Shown: positions 4,888-12,815, counted from the first letter of the stretch. The stretch: DNA of 20,000 nucleotides from a virus (IMGVR_UViG_3300020193_000167:1-20000); one strand, 5' to 3'. Notes: generated from the letters alone by a model not told the origin. Translations and numbers: made by a program.

Positions 4888-6747
4888 TTACTTGTCCTCA
4901 ATCAGGTTGTCGGACTTCATCTTGTAGTGACCTTTACGCCACGGCGATTCCTTGACATTCGGATTCTGTAGGGCTGGCCAGGTTTCGCTGGACTGCCAAC
5001 AGCTCCAGTCACTCTGTCCGTCATCTACAGCACTCTTCTCCTTCATCTTGTAATCGCCGAATGGCTTCAAGACGTTAGGATTGTCAAGTTCTGGCCATGT
5101 CTTGCCGGTGATGTTGCCCCAGCTACGGTGCTTCATCTCATCCTCAAGACCGCCACGATAGCTCTTGCCGTCGCTTACAGGTGTCTTGCCACCCCACTCG
5201 CCAGGGTGCTGGCTTGGGATACCTGGAACCTTAGCGTTCTTGGCCATCTGCGGGTGGTCGCCTGGGTATACGTCAGACGGGGTGTTGGAAACATTCCAGG
5301 TATCCGAAGAATACTGGACGTTAGCCTCTACCAACTGCTGCAACCAAGTAGCAACCTCACCAGCTAACTCCAAGGTAGGCTCACGCTCCTGCTGCAATAC
5401 TGCGTACAGTTCAGTCAAGAAACCGTTAGTCTCACCCTTGAGGGCTTCGTTGCCTTCCAGAACTGCAATCTTGTTGATTTCAACAAGTGCGTTATAGAGT
5501 TCGGCAAATACCTGCATCTCAATGTGGCTGCTCTCGTCTAGTTTCGGATAGAACTGGTGAACGATGTCCTGGAACGCTTCGTACACAGAGTCGTCCTTAG
5601 CAAGCTCAACGCCTGCTAGACTGATGATTCTCTTGACTCTCTCTGGGTAAGCTTCCGACGCTGTGCGTAGGATGCCTTCTGCCATGAACTGGCAAGCGTC
5701 ATCGTCAAAGTTAACTTCACCGATGGACGATAGAGCCTCAGCGATTTCGGACTGTAGTTCAGTCTGAGTTAGATACATTAGTTCTGGCCAGTGCTTGACA
5801 ACCTTTTCCATTGTTGTCTGAGTGGCGTCGTTGTCTGACAGTGCGTTGCACTTACGGAGGTCAGCCATTGCACGGCAGAAGTTGGTGTCCTCATGAACCT
5901 TCTTGACCTTGCCACGAAGGATTTCGAGGTCAGTCTTCATCGTCTTCCAGTTGAAAGTAAGCAACTTGTTCTCGTTGCGAACGTTCTTTACCGGGATGCG
6001 AACGGCAGTTACATTGCCCTTGTCGTCATGCTTGTAATCGCACTGATTCAAAACAGGCCCAAACTCCTGGTATTCCAAGTAGTTCAAGACATTTTCAGTT
6101 AGATTTGCCCACTCGTTGACCTTCTTGGCAGGTGCCTGCTTCTTGAAGCGGGTGTGAACATGGGTGCCCTTGCCGAACTGCTTCTTGAGGGCTGCACGAC
6201 GGTCTTTTGCCTGCTTCTTCTGCGAATCACTTAAAAGGCTCTGGCTCTTTTTCTTAGCCCGCACCCTTTTAGCAATCACGTCAGGAGTTTGCTTGCCACG
6301 CTTCTTAGGACTAGTCTTGCCAGCCTTCTTATCAACCCAGAAGTCAGGTGCCCCTTCCATCAAACTACGACGGACGGATGGCATCTTCATGTACTCTTCA
6401 AAAGCTGCATTAGCTTTGATGTCGTTGTTGTTTAGTAGTTCATTGACCATCGAATTCAGCAAATTACGTGACTGCGTTTTTGCTGTGGTGTCGTCAATAA
6501 CTAGTTCTTCAATGTTTTCAAGGATGATGTGCTTGTCTTGCATGCGATACGTTGCATGAATGAAAGTATTGTGGTCCGCTGTTTCATAAGTAACATCGGA
6601 TTCACCGAAACAATGGAGTGAGAGGTAGTCTACATCCAACGCTTTGGCTAGCACACCCTCGGCTTCGGTCAGTTCCGTTTCCGCCGCCGATAATGAGTCT
6701 TCTTTTATCTTCTTGAAGACATCATACTCAATAAGTTTTCTCTTCAT
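4888..6747 (-). CDS. Large head-region protein of unknown function
   Basis: I do not recognise this 619-residue protein. The N-terminal third is mixed, with a highly basic linker at about 140-215 (PKKRGK, RVRAKKK, KKQAKDRRAALKKQFGKG) that could bind DNA. The middle (220-480) is helical and acidic. The last 130 residues contain WP/NPNV repeats: GKTWPELDNPNVLKPFGDYK at 548-567 and SETWPALQNPNVKESPWRKG at 587-606, both followed by YKMK or a similar stretch. It occupies the place between portal and protease where T4-like phages carry small core proteins (67, 68), so a virion-internal or core role is possible, but this is inference from position. GGGAG precedes the ATG by 8 bases; the gene ends just before the hairpin at 4851-4873. 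Confidence 0.75.
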   Translation of the reverse strand: MKRKLIEYDVFKKIKEDSLSAAETELTEAEGVLAKALDVDYLSLHCFGESDVTYETADHNTFIHATYRMQDKHIILENIEELVIDDTTAKTQSRNLLNSMVNELLNNNDIKANAAFEEYMKMPSVRRSLMEGAPDFWVDKKAGKTSPKKRGKQTPDVIAKRVRAKKKSQSLLSDSQKKQAKDRRAALKKQFGKGTHVHTRFKKQAPAKKVNEWANLTENVLNYLEYQEFGPVLNQCDYKHDDKGNVTAVRIPVKNVRNENKLLTFNWKTMKTDLEILRGKVKKVHEDTNFCRAMADLRKCNALSDNDATQTTMEKVVKHWPELMYLTQTELQSEIAEALSSIGEVNFDDDACQFMAEGILRTASEAYPERVKRIISLAGVELAKDDSVYEAFQDIVHQFYPKLDESSHIEMQVFAELYNALVEINKIAVLEGNEALKGETNGFLTELYAVLQQEREPTLELAGEVATWLQQLVEANVQYSSDTWNVSNTPSDVYPGDHPQMAKNAKVPGIPSQHPGEWGGKTPVSDGKSYRGGLEDEMKHRSWGNITGKTWPELDNPNVLKPFGDYKMKEKSAVDDGQSDWSCWQSSETWPALQNPNVKESPWRKGHYKMKSDNLIEDK

Positions 6748-6784
6748 CTTTTGTCTCCCTATTAGGATACTGAGCCTGTAGCCC

Positions 6785-6792
6785 GTATATAT
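6785..6792. promoter_or_regulatory. GTATATAT motif in divergent junction
   Basis: This motif lies 38 bases upstream of the 619-residue gene and in the gap between divergent genes. The same eight bases occur in three other divergent junctions of the window (12816, 17444, 19056), suggesting a phage promoter element. The gap also holds a possible sigma70-like plus-strand promoter: TTAGTA at 6820-6825, then 16 bases, then TATTAT at 6842-6847. Confidence 0.35.
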
Positions 6793-6883
6793 GTTCCCAG
6801 TGACCCGTTTTAGAAAATGTTAGTAAAACTATACGGTTCCCTATTATATAAGTATGCAGAAGGAGCCAAAACTGGTTGTTAAA

Positions 6884-7231
6884 ATGAAAAGCTTTCATCA
6901 ATATCTATCGGAACGTGAACAGGCTAGCCCCGTTGGTTCTATGGGCATGGGACTAGGCGAAATCGAGACTCAATCGGGCGATGATTCACTAATGCGCATC
7001 GCTAAGATGGCCGTAGACGACCACCGCACCGACATCCTGAGCTTTTTCCAGCATTTGGCCAAGAAAGACGGCAGAATTGAACAAGAACTTAAAGACTATA
7101 ATAACGAAAGAAAGCACAGTGAACGTCCTAAGAATGGCAATAGTCCGCATGAAACTCCCGATGACAGAGACGAAGTTGTCCCTAGCTCGGCAGATTCAAC
7201 AGGCGGTGTGGAGGGAAGTGAAGGTGGTTAA
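6884..7231 (+). CDS. Small phage protein with MKSF-type N-terminus
   Basis: A 115-residue protein starting MKSFHQYLSEREQ. A short MK(S/T)F...(L/H) opening is common among small structural proteins of T4-like phages, and the gene at 15079-15516 begins similarly (MKTFLQFHNE). The middle (about 35-75) is helical (DSLMRIAKMAVDDHRTDILS); the last 45 residues are polar and disordered, ending in a Gly/Ser tail. An upstream in-frame ATG at 6854 is possible, but it has no Shine-Dalgarno sequence. AGAAGGAG lies just after that ATG, 18 bases before 6884, so the true start is unsettled. Function unknown. Confidence 0.6.
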   Translation: MKSFHQYLSEREQASPVGSMGMGLGEIETQSGDDSLMRIAKMAVDDHRTDILSFFQHLAKKDGRIEQELKDYNNERKHSERPKNGNSPHETPDDRDEVVPSSADSTGGVEGSEGG

Positions 7232-7442
7232 TCAATTCGCAGAAGAAATCAATCAAAGATACAGAAGTGATGGTGTTATCCATCCAGACCACCCCTGGTA
7301 CAAACACCAGCGAGGCGTTGGCGAAGCAAGAATTGAGCAATATCGTAAAATGGGTATGCTGGAAGGGATAGAGCCAGGTTCCTGGGAGGAAACCACCGTG
7401 GTTATCCTGATGGAGAACCAACGCACTATCTTGGAGTGCTAG
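7149..7442 (+). CDS. Small protein overlapping its neighbour by 80 bases
   Basis: A 97-residue frame reading MKLPMTETKLSLARQIQQAV at the start, then a helical stretch and a compact motif VIHPDHPWYKHQRGVGEARI, ending near ILEC. The amino-acid composition after 7161 looks like a real protein. Start candidates are 7149 and 7161 (MTETKLS), neither with a clear ribosome site. It overlaps the preceding gene by about 70-83 bases in the +1 frame, which is long for phage genes and leaves a frameshifted fusion as an alternative. Its 3' end overlaps the convergent glycosyltransferase gene by 17 bases. Function unknown. Confidence 0.55.
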   Translation: MKLPMTETKLSLARQIQQAVWREVKVVNQFAEEINQRYRSDGVIHPDHPWYKHQRGVGEARIEQYRKMGMLEGIEPGSWEETTVVILMENQRTILEC

Positions 7443-8676
7443 CCAATTCTAAATACCTGTCCGCAGTAATGTCCCAGTTGTTTCCCACGATATACTTGTC
7501 TGCTTTTTTCACCAAGTTGTTACGATAGTTTTCGTCACTAAACACCCTGTCTATTTCTTTGGCAAGCTCTAGGTGTCCATTTGGACGGGGTAATACCCCA
7601 TCCAGGTCATCAAACATATGTGAGTTACTGGCTATCACCGGGATGCCATTTGCCATCGCTACACGGATTGCACCCGACGCTCCATACACCATATTCTTCG
7701 GGTCATTGACATAAGGGAATAAGGCTATTTTGGCGGTTCTCAAATAATGGTTAATCGTTTGCTCAGTTTGGAACTTTCTAATGATAACGGCGTTGTCCCT
7801 CAGCCCCAATTTGTCAATTCTGTCCATGAGAGTGGAGTAGTATTGGGTGTGGATTACGCTAGTGTGTGCATTCTCACTGCAAAGATAGCAGTAAAAGATG
7901 CTCTCGAACTTCTTGTCGATGGTTTTAAGGTGATGGATTGCATCCAACACCCGGTCAACACCCTTGTAAAAAAACCCGAAGCCAAATTGTACTAAGGCGT
8001 AAGGCGTCTGGAAGATGTTCCACAACTCCTCCTTCTCCTCCTTGCCAATCTCCAGGCAACCATGAGGAATCACAAAGACCTCGCTATTGTTACCCACTCT
8101 CCTTAATGCTTCCTTGGCTTCTTTACTGTGAACGACAATACGCTTGGCCGCTGCCGAGCATATCGACTTGTCTAAGTGTTCGTAAACGGAGTGCATTGTT
8201 ACAACGTATGGGATGTCTTCAATGCTTTGAAGCATTTGCAGGAAGAAAGTAGCTTTCGGGAAAATCCCAAATTCATGTTGTACAATGATAAAGTCAGGGT
8301 TCCAGGCCAGGATTTGGTTGACGCACTCCTGCATGGACTTTCCCCGTTCCCAGCATCGGGACACGAAAGGTTCGTCGGGTTGGGTTGCAACCCCTTTCTC
8401 TGAGAAGATGCGTATTGCTTTGACTTTGGGTATTAAGGACTCTACCAAAAAACGTGAATACGTGCTGATGCCGCAGGCATCATTCCAATTACAGATTACG
8501 GCTATCTTCAAGTCTTTGGACGCTTTATGCTCTCCAGTAGACAGTTTTGTTCCAATTATCTTGTGCCACTCATCTCGGGGAACCGGGGGTATCTCTTTGA
8601 CGCAGTGGTTAGTAACAGAGAACGGTCGGTCTGAGACAGCCGTAACGATATTCTTATTGTTAACGGCAGCAAACAT
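7426..8676 (-). CDS. Family 4 glycosyltransferase (GT-B fold)
   Basis: A 416-residue protein. After a phage-specific leader of about 55 residues comes a Rossmann-like domain with the acceptor-side motif LKIAVICNWNDACGISTYSR (about 55-74). It continues with NPDFIIVQHEFGIF and IPYVVTMHSVYEH, then KRIVVHSKEAKEALRR and EVFVIPHGC. The donor-binding domain follows with YALVQFGFGFFYKGVDRVLD and GASGAIRVAMANGIPVIASN, typical of GT4 enzymes that transfer sugars from nucleotide-sugars. TAGGA stands 4 bases before the ATG and the gene begins 6 bases after the small gene 8683-8961, so they form an operon. The acceptor is unknown: virion protein, host envelope or DNA. Confidence 0.88.
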   Translation of the reverse strand: MFAAVNNKNIVTAVSDRPFSVTNHCVKEIPPVPRDEWHKIIGTKLSTGEHKASKDLKIAVICNWNDACGISTYSRFLVESLIPKVKAIRIFSEKGVATQPDEPFVSRCWERGKSMQECVNQILAWNPDFIIVQHEFGIFPKATFFLQMLQSIEDIPYVVTMHSVYEHLDKSICSAAAKRIVVHSKEAKEALRRVGNNSEVFVIPHGCLEIGKEEKEELWNIFQTPYALVQFGFGFFYKGVDRVLDAIHHLKTIDKKFESIFYCYLCSENAHTSVIHTQYYSTLMDRIDKLGLRDNAVIIRKFQTEQTINHYLRTAKIALFPYVNDPKNMVYGASGAIRVAMANGIPVIASNSHMFDDLDGVLPRPNGHLELAKEIDRVFSDENYRNNLVKKADKYIVGNNWDITADRYLELASTPR

Positions 8677-8682
8677 ATTTTC

Positions 8683-8961
8683 CTATGATTCACAGGCCCA
8701 CTGAATACATGCTGTGTTAGTCTTAATGTCTGCATGGATGACGAAGCCATTTTCCATAATCTTTACGCTGATTCTGTTGATGTCTCCGTGGCATACCGGG
8801 CAACCGTCGCAAGGGTCTTGTATGCTTAAAGCAATGTTAACCGGATGCTTTTCAATCGCTATCTTAATCTCATGAAGTCCATAGCCAAGCACAATATCGC
8901 CAGTGGATACTGACTTGTGGTGACTAGCACATTTGGTTCTTAGCCTTTTCAAGAAATCCAT
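8683..8961 (-). CDS. Small Cys-containing protein upstream of GT4
   Basis: A 92-residue protein I do not recognise by family. It has a basic N-terminus (MDFLKRLRTK), then alternating strand-like segments (IKIAIEKHPVNIALSIQ), a PCDGCPVCHGD motif (about 51-60) that could bind a metal, and a final strand pattern GFVIHADIKTNTACIQW. This looks like a small beta-sandwich. It has a very good ribosome site (AGGAGGAG directly before ATG) and is co-transcribed with the glycosyltransferase. A TATATAA sequence in the upstream gap may be its promoter. Confidence 0.7.
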   Translation of the reverse strand: MDFLKRLRTKCASHHKSVSTGDIVLGYGLHEIKIAIEKHPVNIALSIQDPCDGCPVCHGDINRISVKIMENGFVIHADIKTNTACIQWACES

Positions 8962-9005
8962 TTCTCCTCCTGGTTTATATAGTTAGATGCTTAGTTTTAT
9001 TTTTT

Positions 9006-9035
9006 CCTAAGAAACTTACTACAATAGTTTCTAGG
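9006..9035 (+). promoter_or_regulatory. Hairpin covering the ribosome site of HNH gene
   Basis: CCTAAGAAAC (9006-9015) can pair with GTTTCTAGG (9027-9035) with one bulged A and an 11-base loop. The right arm contains the first bases of the AGGAG (9033-9037) that serves the ATG at 9043. TACAAT at 9020-9025 in the loop could be a -10 element; RNA started from it (near 9032) would lack the left arm and be freely translated. Similar hairpins that silence read-through RNA are known for T4 homing endonucleases such as I-TevI. Confidence 0.5.
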
Positions 9036-9042
9036 AGAAATA

Positions 9043-9666
9043 ATGAACACTACTATCCAAAAAAGAATTGATGCTGGCCTTTGCACTCGATGTTGCGTGG
9101 CTGTCGATACTGGCAAACAAAAATGTGAGTCTTGTTTAGAAAAAGAAAGGAGTTATAACAAGAAATACTATAAAGAAAGAGGCAAGAAACAACCTGTCAA
9201 AGGTGAATGTGTAAATTGCAGTAGAAAAACTGATAGTATATATAAGTGTTGCAAAACTTGTCGGCGTCGTAGTAGGGATAGGCGTCGTGTTTTTAAGGAG
9301 GCTGGCTTTTGTTATGGATGCGGCACACATCGCACCAGCAACTCTCCTCTGTGTACAGTTTGTTACTTGAAAAGCAGAGCCATTTACCTGTGGGGATGTT
9401 CCGATAGATGGCAAGATTTAGAGTTGTTGTTTGAAAACCAAATGAACCGATGCCCTATTAGTGGACGTGTGCTGACTCTTGGTGTTGATTCGTCTATTGA
9501 CCACATTTCACCAAAAAGCAAAGGTGGTAGTAACGAATTGTCTAATTTACAATGGGTTCACAAAATGGTGCAAGGTCTAAAGCTAAATCATAGCAAGGAA
9601 GATTTGTTTGAATTAGCAAGAGACATTTGCTTGTGGAATAAGTTACTAGAACCAGAAAGCGTGTAA
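9043..9666 (+). CDS. Free-standing HNH endonuclease with zinc fingers
   Basis: A 207-residue protein. The first 110 residues hold three CxxC...CxxC groups (C14/C17 with C28/C31; C56/C59 with C70/C73; C90/C93 with C104/C107) separated by Lys/Arg-rich helices, likely DNA-binding. The C-terminal half is an HNH nuclease: RCPISGRVL (137-144), DHISPKSKGG with Asp153 and His154, SNLQWVHK (167-174), then LKLNHSK (179-185). It has a good ribosome site (AGGAG, 5 bases before ATG) placed in a hairpin. It lies on the plus strand among minus-strand genes, is visibly more AT-rich than its neighbours, and its 3' end runs 21 bases into the convergent gene. All of this fits a recently inserted homing endonuclease. 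Confidence 0.87.
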   Translation: MNTTIQKRIDAGLCTRCCVAVDTGKQKCESCLEKERSYNKKYYKERGKKQPVKGECVNCSRKTDSIYKCCKTCRRRSRDRRRVFKEAGFCYGCGTHRTSNSPLCTVCYLKSRAIYLWGCSDRWQDLELLFENQMNRCPISGRVLTLGVDSSIDHISPKSKGGSNELSNLQWVHKMVQGLKLNHSKEDLFELARDICLWNKLLEPESV

Positions 9667-9885
9667 CCGCTCCAAAAACTCTTTTGAAATGATACAATTT
9701 GGGCCGTCAGCAAGGACAGCATCTACTGAACAGTAGGGACATAATGCCGTATCTGAGTCATCCGTCCATTCTTTTATTTCGTCGGGAGAGAATTCTGCCA
9801 AGCAAGAGTAACATCCACAGTGGTCCGCAGCGACCACTGTGGAACGGTTACGGAAAGCAGCCTTAGCAGCATGTCTAATTTCCAT
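9646..9885 (-). CDS. Small CxxC/CPYC 'cytoplasmic protein' family
   Basis: A 79-residue protein with the pattern CGCYSCLAEFSPDEIKEWTD, then TALCPYCSVDAVL, ending in a helix that finishes HAFWF. I recall this layout (Cys pair, EF...EI..W.D, TALCPYC..D.V, C-terminal WF) from small bacterial proteins annotated only as cytoplasmic or hypothetical. The two Cys pairs probably bind zinc. ATG at 9885 has GGAG 7 bases before it, better than the upstream start at 9951 in the same frame. It begins 10 bases after the 84-residue gene behind the portal. Its 3' end is overlapped by the HNH gene. Function unknown. Confidence 0.7.
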   Translation of the reverse strand: MEIRHAAKAAFRNRSTVVAADHCGCYSCLAEFSPDEIKEWTDDSDTALCPYCSVDAVLADGPNCIISKEFLERLHAFWF

Positions 9886-9895
9886 TGTATCTCCG

Positions 9896-10150
9896 TTAAA
9901 TTGGCCCAAAAGGCGGAAAGGCTTGACCATAAGGATGGCCACTAGTATCACGGGTATTCTTCATGCCCAAGAATTCTTCCTTGCATCTTTCATAACTTTC
10001 TGAGTCGCCATTGCCGTGCATGAGCCAAAAAGTCCTGAATGATGCGTTCGGATTCTGTGATTGGAACTTGTGCAAAATCCTTAGTATAGGAAATCGTTTA
10101 TAGTCAAGGTTGTACGAATGCTCACGCAACCAACTGGCGAAAGTCATCAT
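9896..10150 (-). CDS. Small protein coupled to portal
   Basis: An 84-residue protein of unknown family (MMTFASWLREHSYNLDYKRF, ending FPPFGPI). It is rich in aromatic and charged residues with no membrane segment. Its ATG overlaps the TGA of the portal gene (GAATGATGAC), so translation is coupled to portal synthesis; a second ATG three bases on is an equal candidate. Position suggests a virion or assembly accessory protein, but nothing in the sequence proves it. Confidence 0.65.
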   Translation of the reverse strand: MMTFASWLREHSYNLDYKRFPILRILHKFQSQNPNASFRTFWLMHGNGDSESYERCKEEFLGMKNTRDTSGHPYGQAFPPFGPI

Positions 10151-12705
10151 TCAGCCTCCGAGAAGTCCGGGTTCTCCTCATCCATTTCCCTTTCATAGTC
10201 GAGGATTTCAAGGTCGTACTTTACAATATCCTCTTCTGTCGGTTCAGGCAATGGCTCTGCTTGTCCTGACGGTGGCATCATGCCAGGCTCATCACCCCCT
10301 TGTTCTGGTGGTGGCATTGGTGGCATTCCTGGCGGTGCCGCTCCTCCTGGAGCGGGCGGTGCGCCTGGGGGTCCACCTGGCGGTGTGCCTCCTGGTGCCA
10401 TCATTGGATTCGGTCCACCTGGCTCTGTACCCATTTCTTGCTCGCCCTGGCCTGGTATACCAACGCCTAGCAACTGCGGGTTCTGGGCTAGTACCTGGAG
10501 CTTCAAGTCCTCAAGTTTCTGAATCTTCATACGGGCTATCATCTCGTTAGCCTCGTCTTCTGTGTAATTCATCCACTTGGTTAGTACGTCGAAGTCGGAC
10601 ATCAACTGACTGCCCTTCAAGCCGTTAGCATTGTTGATTCTGTTAGTGACAACTTCCGCACGACTGAGTTCTCTCCAGTCAGACGGAGGCGTCATCTTAA
10701 TCTTCAAGTCTTCGTAGTTCTCTTCCGGGAAACCACGCAACTTCAAGTGTCTATCAGCTATGTGCCACAACCCGTCTTCGATGTAAGACTGGAGCCTTTC
10801 GATGAGGCGGGCGAACTTAACGTCCTGAGCCGAAAGCGTGATACGGGTTGCGTTCGGGTCTTCCGTGGAAAAGTAAGACTTCGGGAAGTTCAAAGCGGTA
10901 AAGAGCTTGTTGCGGAAGTAGACGGTATCGTCAATTTCGCCCAAGTTCTCAGCACCCGGTAATGTTTCAATGCGGGTGTTACTGTTGGGCTTGATTGGAA
11001 CCCAATAGTCTTCGTCCTGAGCCGGTGGGTGCCATCTTTCGTCAACTGCACTAGCACCCTGACCGCCTCTGGCTGTTACAACCTTCTTCTTACGGAACTG
11101 GTCCTTGAGACGCTCCATGAACGCTTCTGCTTTGAACGGCGGTAGTTGCGCCACGTCGATGTAGAAGACACGTCGCTCTGGTGCCCGTGTTAGTCGGTAC
11201 ACAACCATAGCGTCTTCCATCATACGCAACTGATGGGCTGGACCCCTAGCTGGTTCTATAAGGCTGATGCCATAAGGATAGAACGTCTTGCGGTCGTCAC
11301 CAATTCGTATGTGAATGATGGCTTCCGGTGCGAAGCGAATAGCCGTAGCCATACGCAGTTCTTCGTCGGATGCCTGAGTAATAGGTGCCCTTTGTAGCGA
11401 TTGGAAGTCTGGACCTTCTTTGCCTTGCTGGAACTCGATGAGCTTGGACTTGGTAGTCTCGATTCGGTACATGCTTTCTGGCGGTAACTCCCGGATGGCG
11501 TAAATGCCTTCCTTGGGGTTCTCCGGGTTTATGATAAGTTCTCCAAACCAGTCACCGTTCACGAACGTCTTTTTGGCTAAATTCCACACGAAACGCTGGC
11601 CCATGTTCAGCATGTTACGGTGGAAGAATAGGAACTCTAGCTCCTCTAGTACCTCTTTGTTCTCACAGGTAATCTTGAAGACACGGCCATGTTCGTCCCG
11701 CTGGCAGTTGTGCATGACCAGGGAGCGAGTGCAGAAGCACTGGTGCTTGTCAACCGACAGGTCGTACACATCAACTTCTTTACCGGGCACAACGGCTAGA
11801 ACTCTACGGTACTCCGATTTCTTAGCAAGATAACGAATCTCCTTGGCACTAAAGCCCTCCCGCATCAGGGTGTGGTTGATGGTCATGTGGGCATGGTCCA
11901 TCGCCTTCGCCACCTTGCCGATTGTTAGGTCTTTCGCTATCATGCGAGCCGCTTTGTTCACTCGCTCATACTTGGGAATATCCTTGCCGCCACGCCACTC
12001 GTCAATGAATTGTCGCTCATGAATCCACCCCTTTTTATGGGTAAAGATGCGAGGGTATTGTTTTGTCTTGAGGTTTGTTAGTCCCTGTTTCGCTTTCAGG
12101 CGGTAGAAAGGCATAAGCTCACTACCCGTTTTTAACTCACGGGCTTCTTTCCATGTTCCGTCCCGCAACATAATACGGTGGTCGGCGGTGATGGTTTCTA
12201 TCTCACCGTTGTCGAGGTAAAGCTGGATGGTCTTTTCTTTCTTCACTACCCTTGGGTCGTAGGCCCACCCGATGGTGTAGTCCCCTTTTTCGGCGTCGTA
12301 GCAGTAAATAGGAAAACGCTCTCCCGCTTTATTCTTAGCGAGCCATTCGATAGTTACATAACCGTGGTACAGGGTGGCAATTTCGGTAGAGCCTGCAACG
12401 CAGGCTTCGTCGGCGAAGACGGTCATCGCCATTTCGATTTCGGCGACACCTTGTAGTAAGCGGAAGTATTCTTTATAACGTGCCTGTCGATTGGTCGTCG
12501 TTGACAGGTCAATCATGTCATTCGTTTGACGCAGGTTGATGAAACCCCCGCCCGAAGCTGAGAAAACGTCTGCATTGCGAATGTCTGGAATAGCGTCGGG
12601 CTGGGTAGTTCCAGCACCGTCTAGCTTGCGAATGTCAACCTTTTTCGCTAGCGGGTCTTGCGTAAACGCATAAGTCCAGATTTTGTAAAAATCGTACCAG
12701 GCCAT
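10147..12705 (-). CDS. Portal vertex protein, gp20-like, with intein
   Basis: An 852-residue precursor; after intein removal the portal would be 620 residues. N-extein (1-101): MAWYDFYKIWTYAFTQDPLA, RQARYKEYFRLLQGVAEIEM, ending FADEA. C-extein from Cys334: RDEHGRVFKI, the helical VLEELEFLFFHRNMLNMGQR and VWNLAKKTFVNGDWFGELII, then EDAMVVYRLTRAPERRVFYI, PKSYFSTEDPNATRITLSAQ and DVKFARLIERLQSYIEDGLW, typical of T4-type portals. The portal dodecamer forms the DNA entry channel and binds the terminase. A long Pro/Gly/Met-rich tail (about 735-815) precedes an acidic end. AAAAGGA stands 5 bases before the ATG. The next gene overlaps its stop. Confidence 0.93.
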   Translation of the reverse strand: MAWYDFYKIWTYAFTQDPLAKKVDIRKLDGAGTTQPDAIPDIRNADVFSASGGGFINLRQTNDMIDLSTTTNRQARYKEYFRLLQGVAEIEMAMTVFADEACVAGSTEIATLYHGYVTIEWLAKNKAGERFPIYCYDAEKGDYTIGWAYDPRVVKKEKTIQLYLDNGEIETITADHRIMLRDGTWKEARELKTGSELMPFYRLKAKQGLTNLKTKQYPRIFTHKKGWIHERQFIDEWRGGKDIPKYERVNKAARMIAKDLTIGKVAKAMDHAHMTINHTLMREGFSAKEIRYLAKKSEYRRVLAVVPGKEVDVYDLSVDKHQCFCTRSLVMHNCQRDEHGRVFKITCENKEVLEELEFLFFHRNMLNMGQRFVWNLAKKTFVNGDWFGELIINPENPKEGIYAIRELPPESMYRIETTKSKLIEFQQGKEGPDFQSLQRAPITQASDEELRMATAIRFAPEAIIHIRIGDDRKTFYPYGISLIEPARGPAHQLRMMEDAMVVYRLTRAPERRVFYIDVAQLPPFKAEAFMERLKDQFRKKKVVTARGGQGASAVDERWHPPAQDEDYWVPIKPNSNTRIETLPGAENLGEIDDTVYFRNKLFTALNFPKSYFSTEDPNATRITLSAQDVKFARLIERLQSYIEDGLWHIADRHLKLRGFPEENYEDLKIKMTPPSDWRELSRAEVVTNRINNANGLKGSQLMSDFDVLTKWMNYTEDEANEMIARMKIQKLEDLKLQVLAQNPQLLGVGIPGQGEQEMGTEPGGPNPMMAPGGTPPGGPPGAPPAPGGAAPPGMPPMPPPEQGGDEPGMMPPSGQAEPLPEPTEEDIVKYDLEILDYEREMDEENPDFSEAE
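11707..12402 (-). other. Intein in portal (232 residues, HTH insert)
   Basis: Residues 102-333 of the precursor. The N-terminal splicing block starts at Cys102 (CVAGSTEI). Block B is TITADHRIMLRDGTWKEARE (171-190), with the T-x-x-H pattern at TADH. The C-terminal blocks are VDVYDLSVDK (311-320) and HQCFCTRSLVMHN, ending His332-Asn333 before Cys334 of the host protein. All residues needed for splicing are present. No LAGLIDADG or complete HNH motif is visible. The insert at about 220-300 instead carries a helix-turn-helix-like stretch LTIGKVAKAMDHAHMTINHT (260-279). It may be a mini-intein with a leftover DNA-binding part of a lost homing domain. Confidence 0.88.
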
Positions 12706-12721
12706 AGATTCCTTTTCTAAT

Positions 12722-12737
12722 TAACTACTTGTAGTTA
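12722..12737. promoter_or_regulatory. Perfect 7-bp inverted repeat upstream of portal
   Basis: TAACTAC and GTAGTTA flank a TT in the gap between the divergent portal and sulfotransferase-like genes, 17 bases before the portal ATG. It could be an operator or an RNA hairpin in the portal leader. The portal and terminase leaders also share AATTAGAAA followed by an AGGA-type ribosome site. Confidence 0.35.
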
Positions 12738-12815
12738 TTAACTTACTCCTTTTTTTCACTATATTAGAAGAGGGTTACAGACCAAGTAATACATTCTTTG
12801 AAAGTCTTCATTTGG

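Noticed and set aside
6164-6559. 131-codon plus-strand frame opposite the 619-residue gene
   Set aside because: Antisense shadow of the basic Lys-rich region; no ribosome site.
10110-10550. Plus-strand frames opposite the portal tail (146 and 80 codons)
   Set aside because: They mirror the Pro/Gly-rich repeats of the portal C-terminus; no start signal or family pattern.
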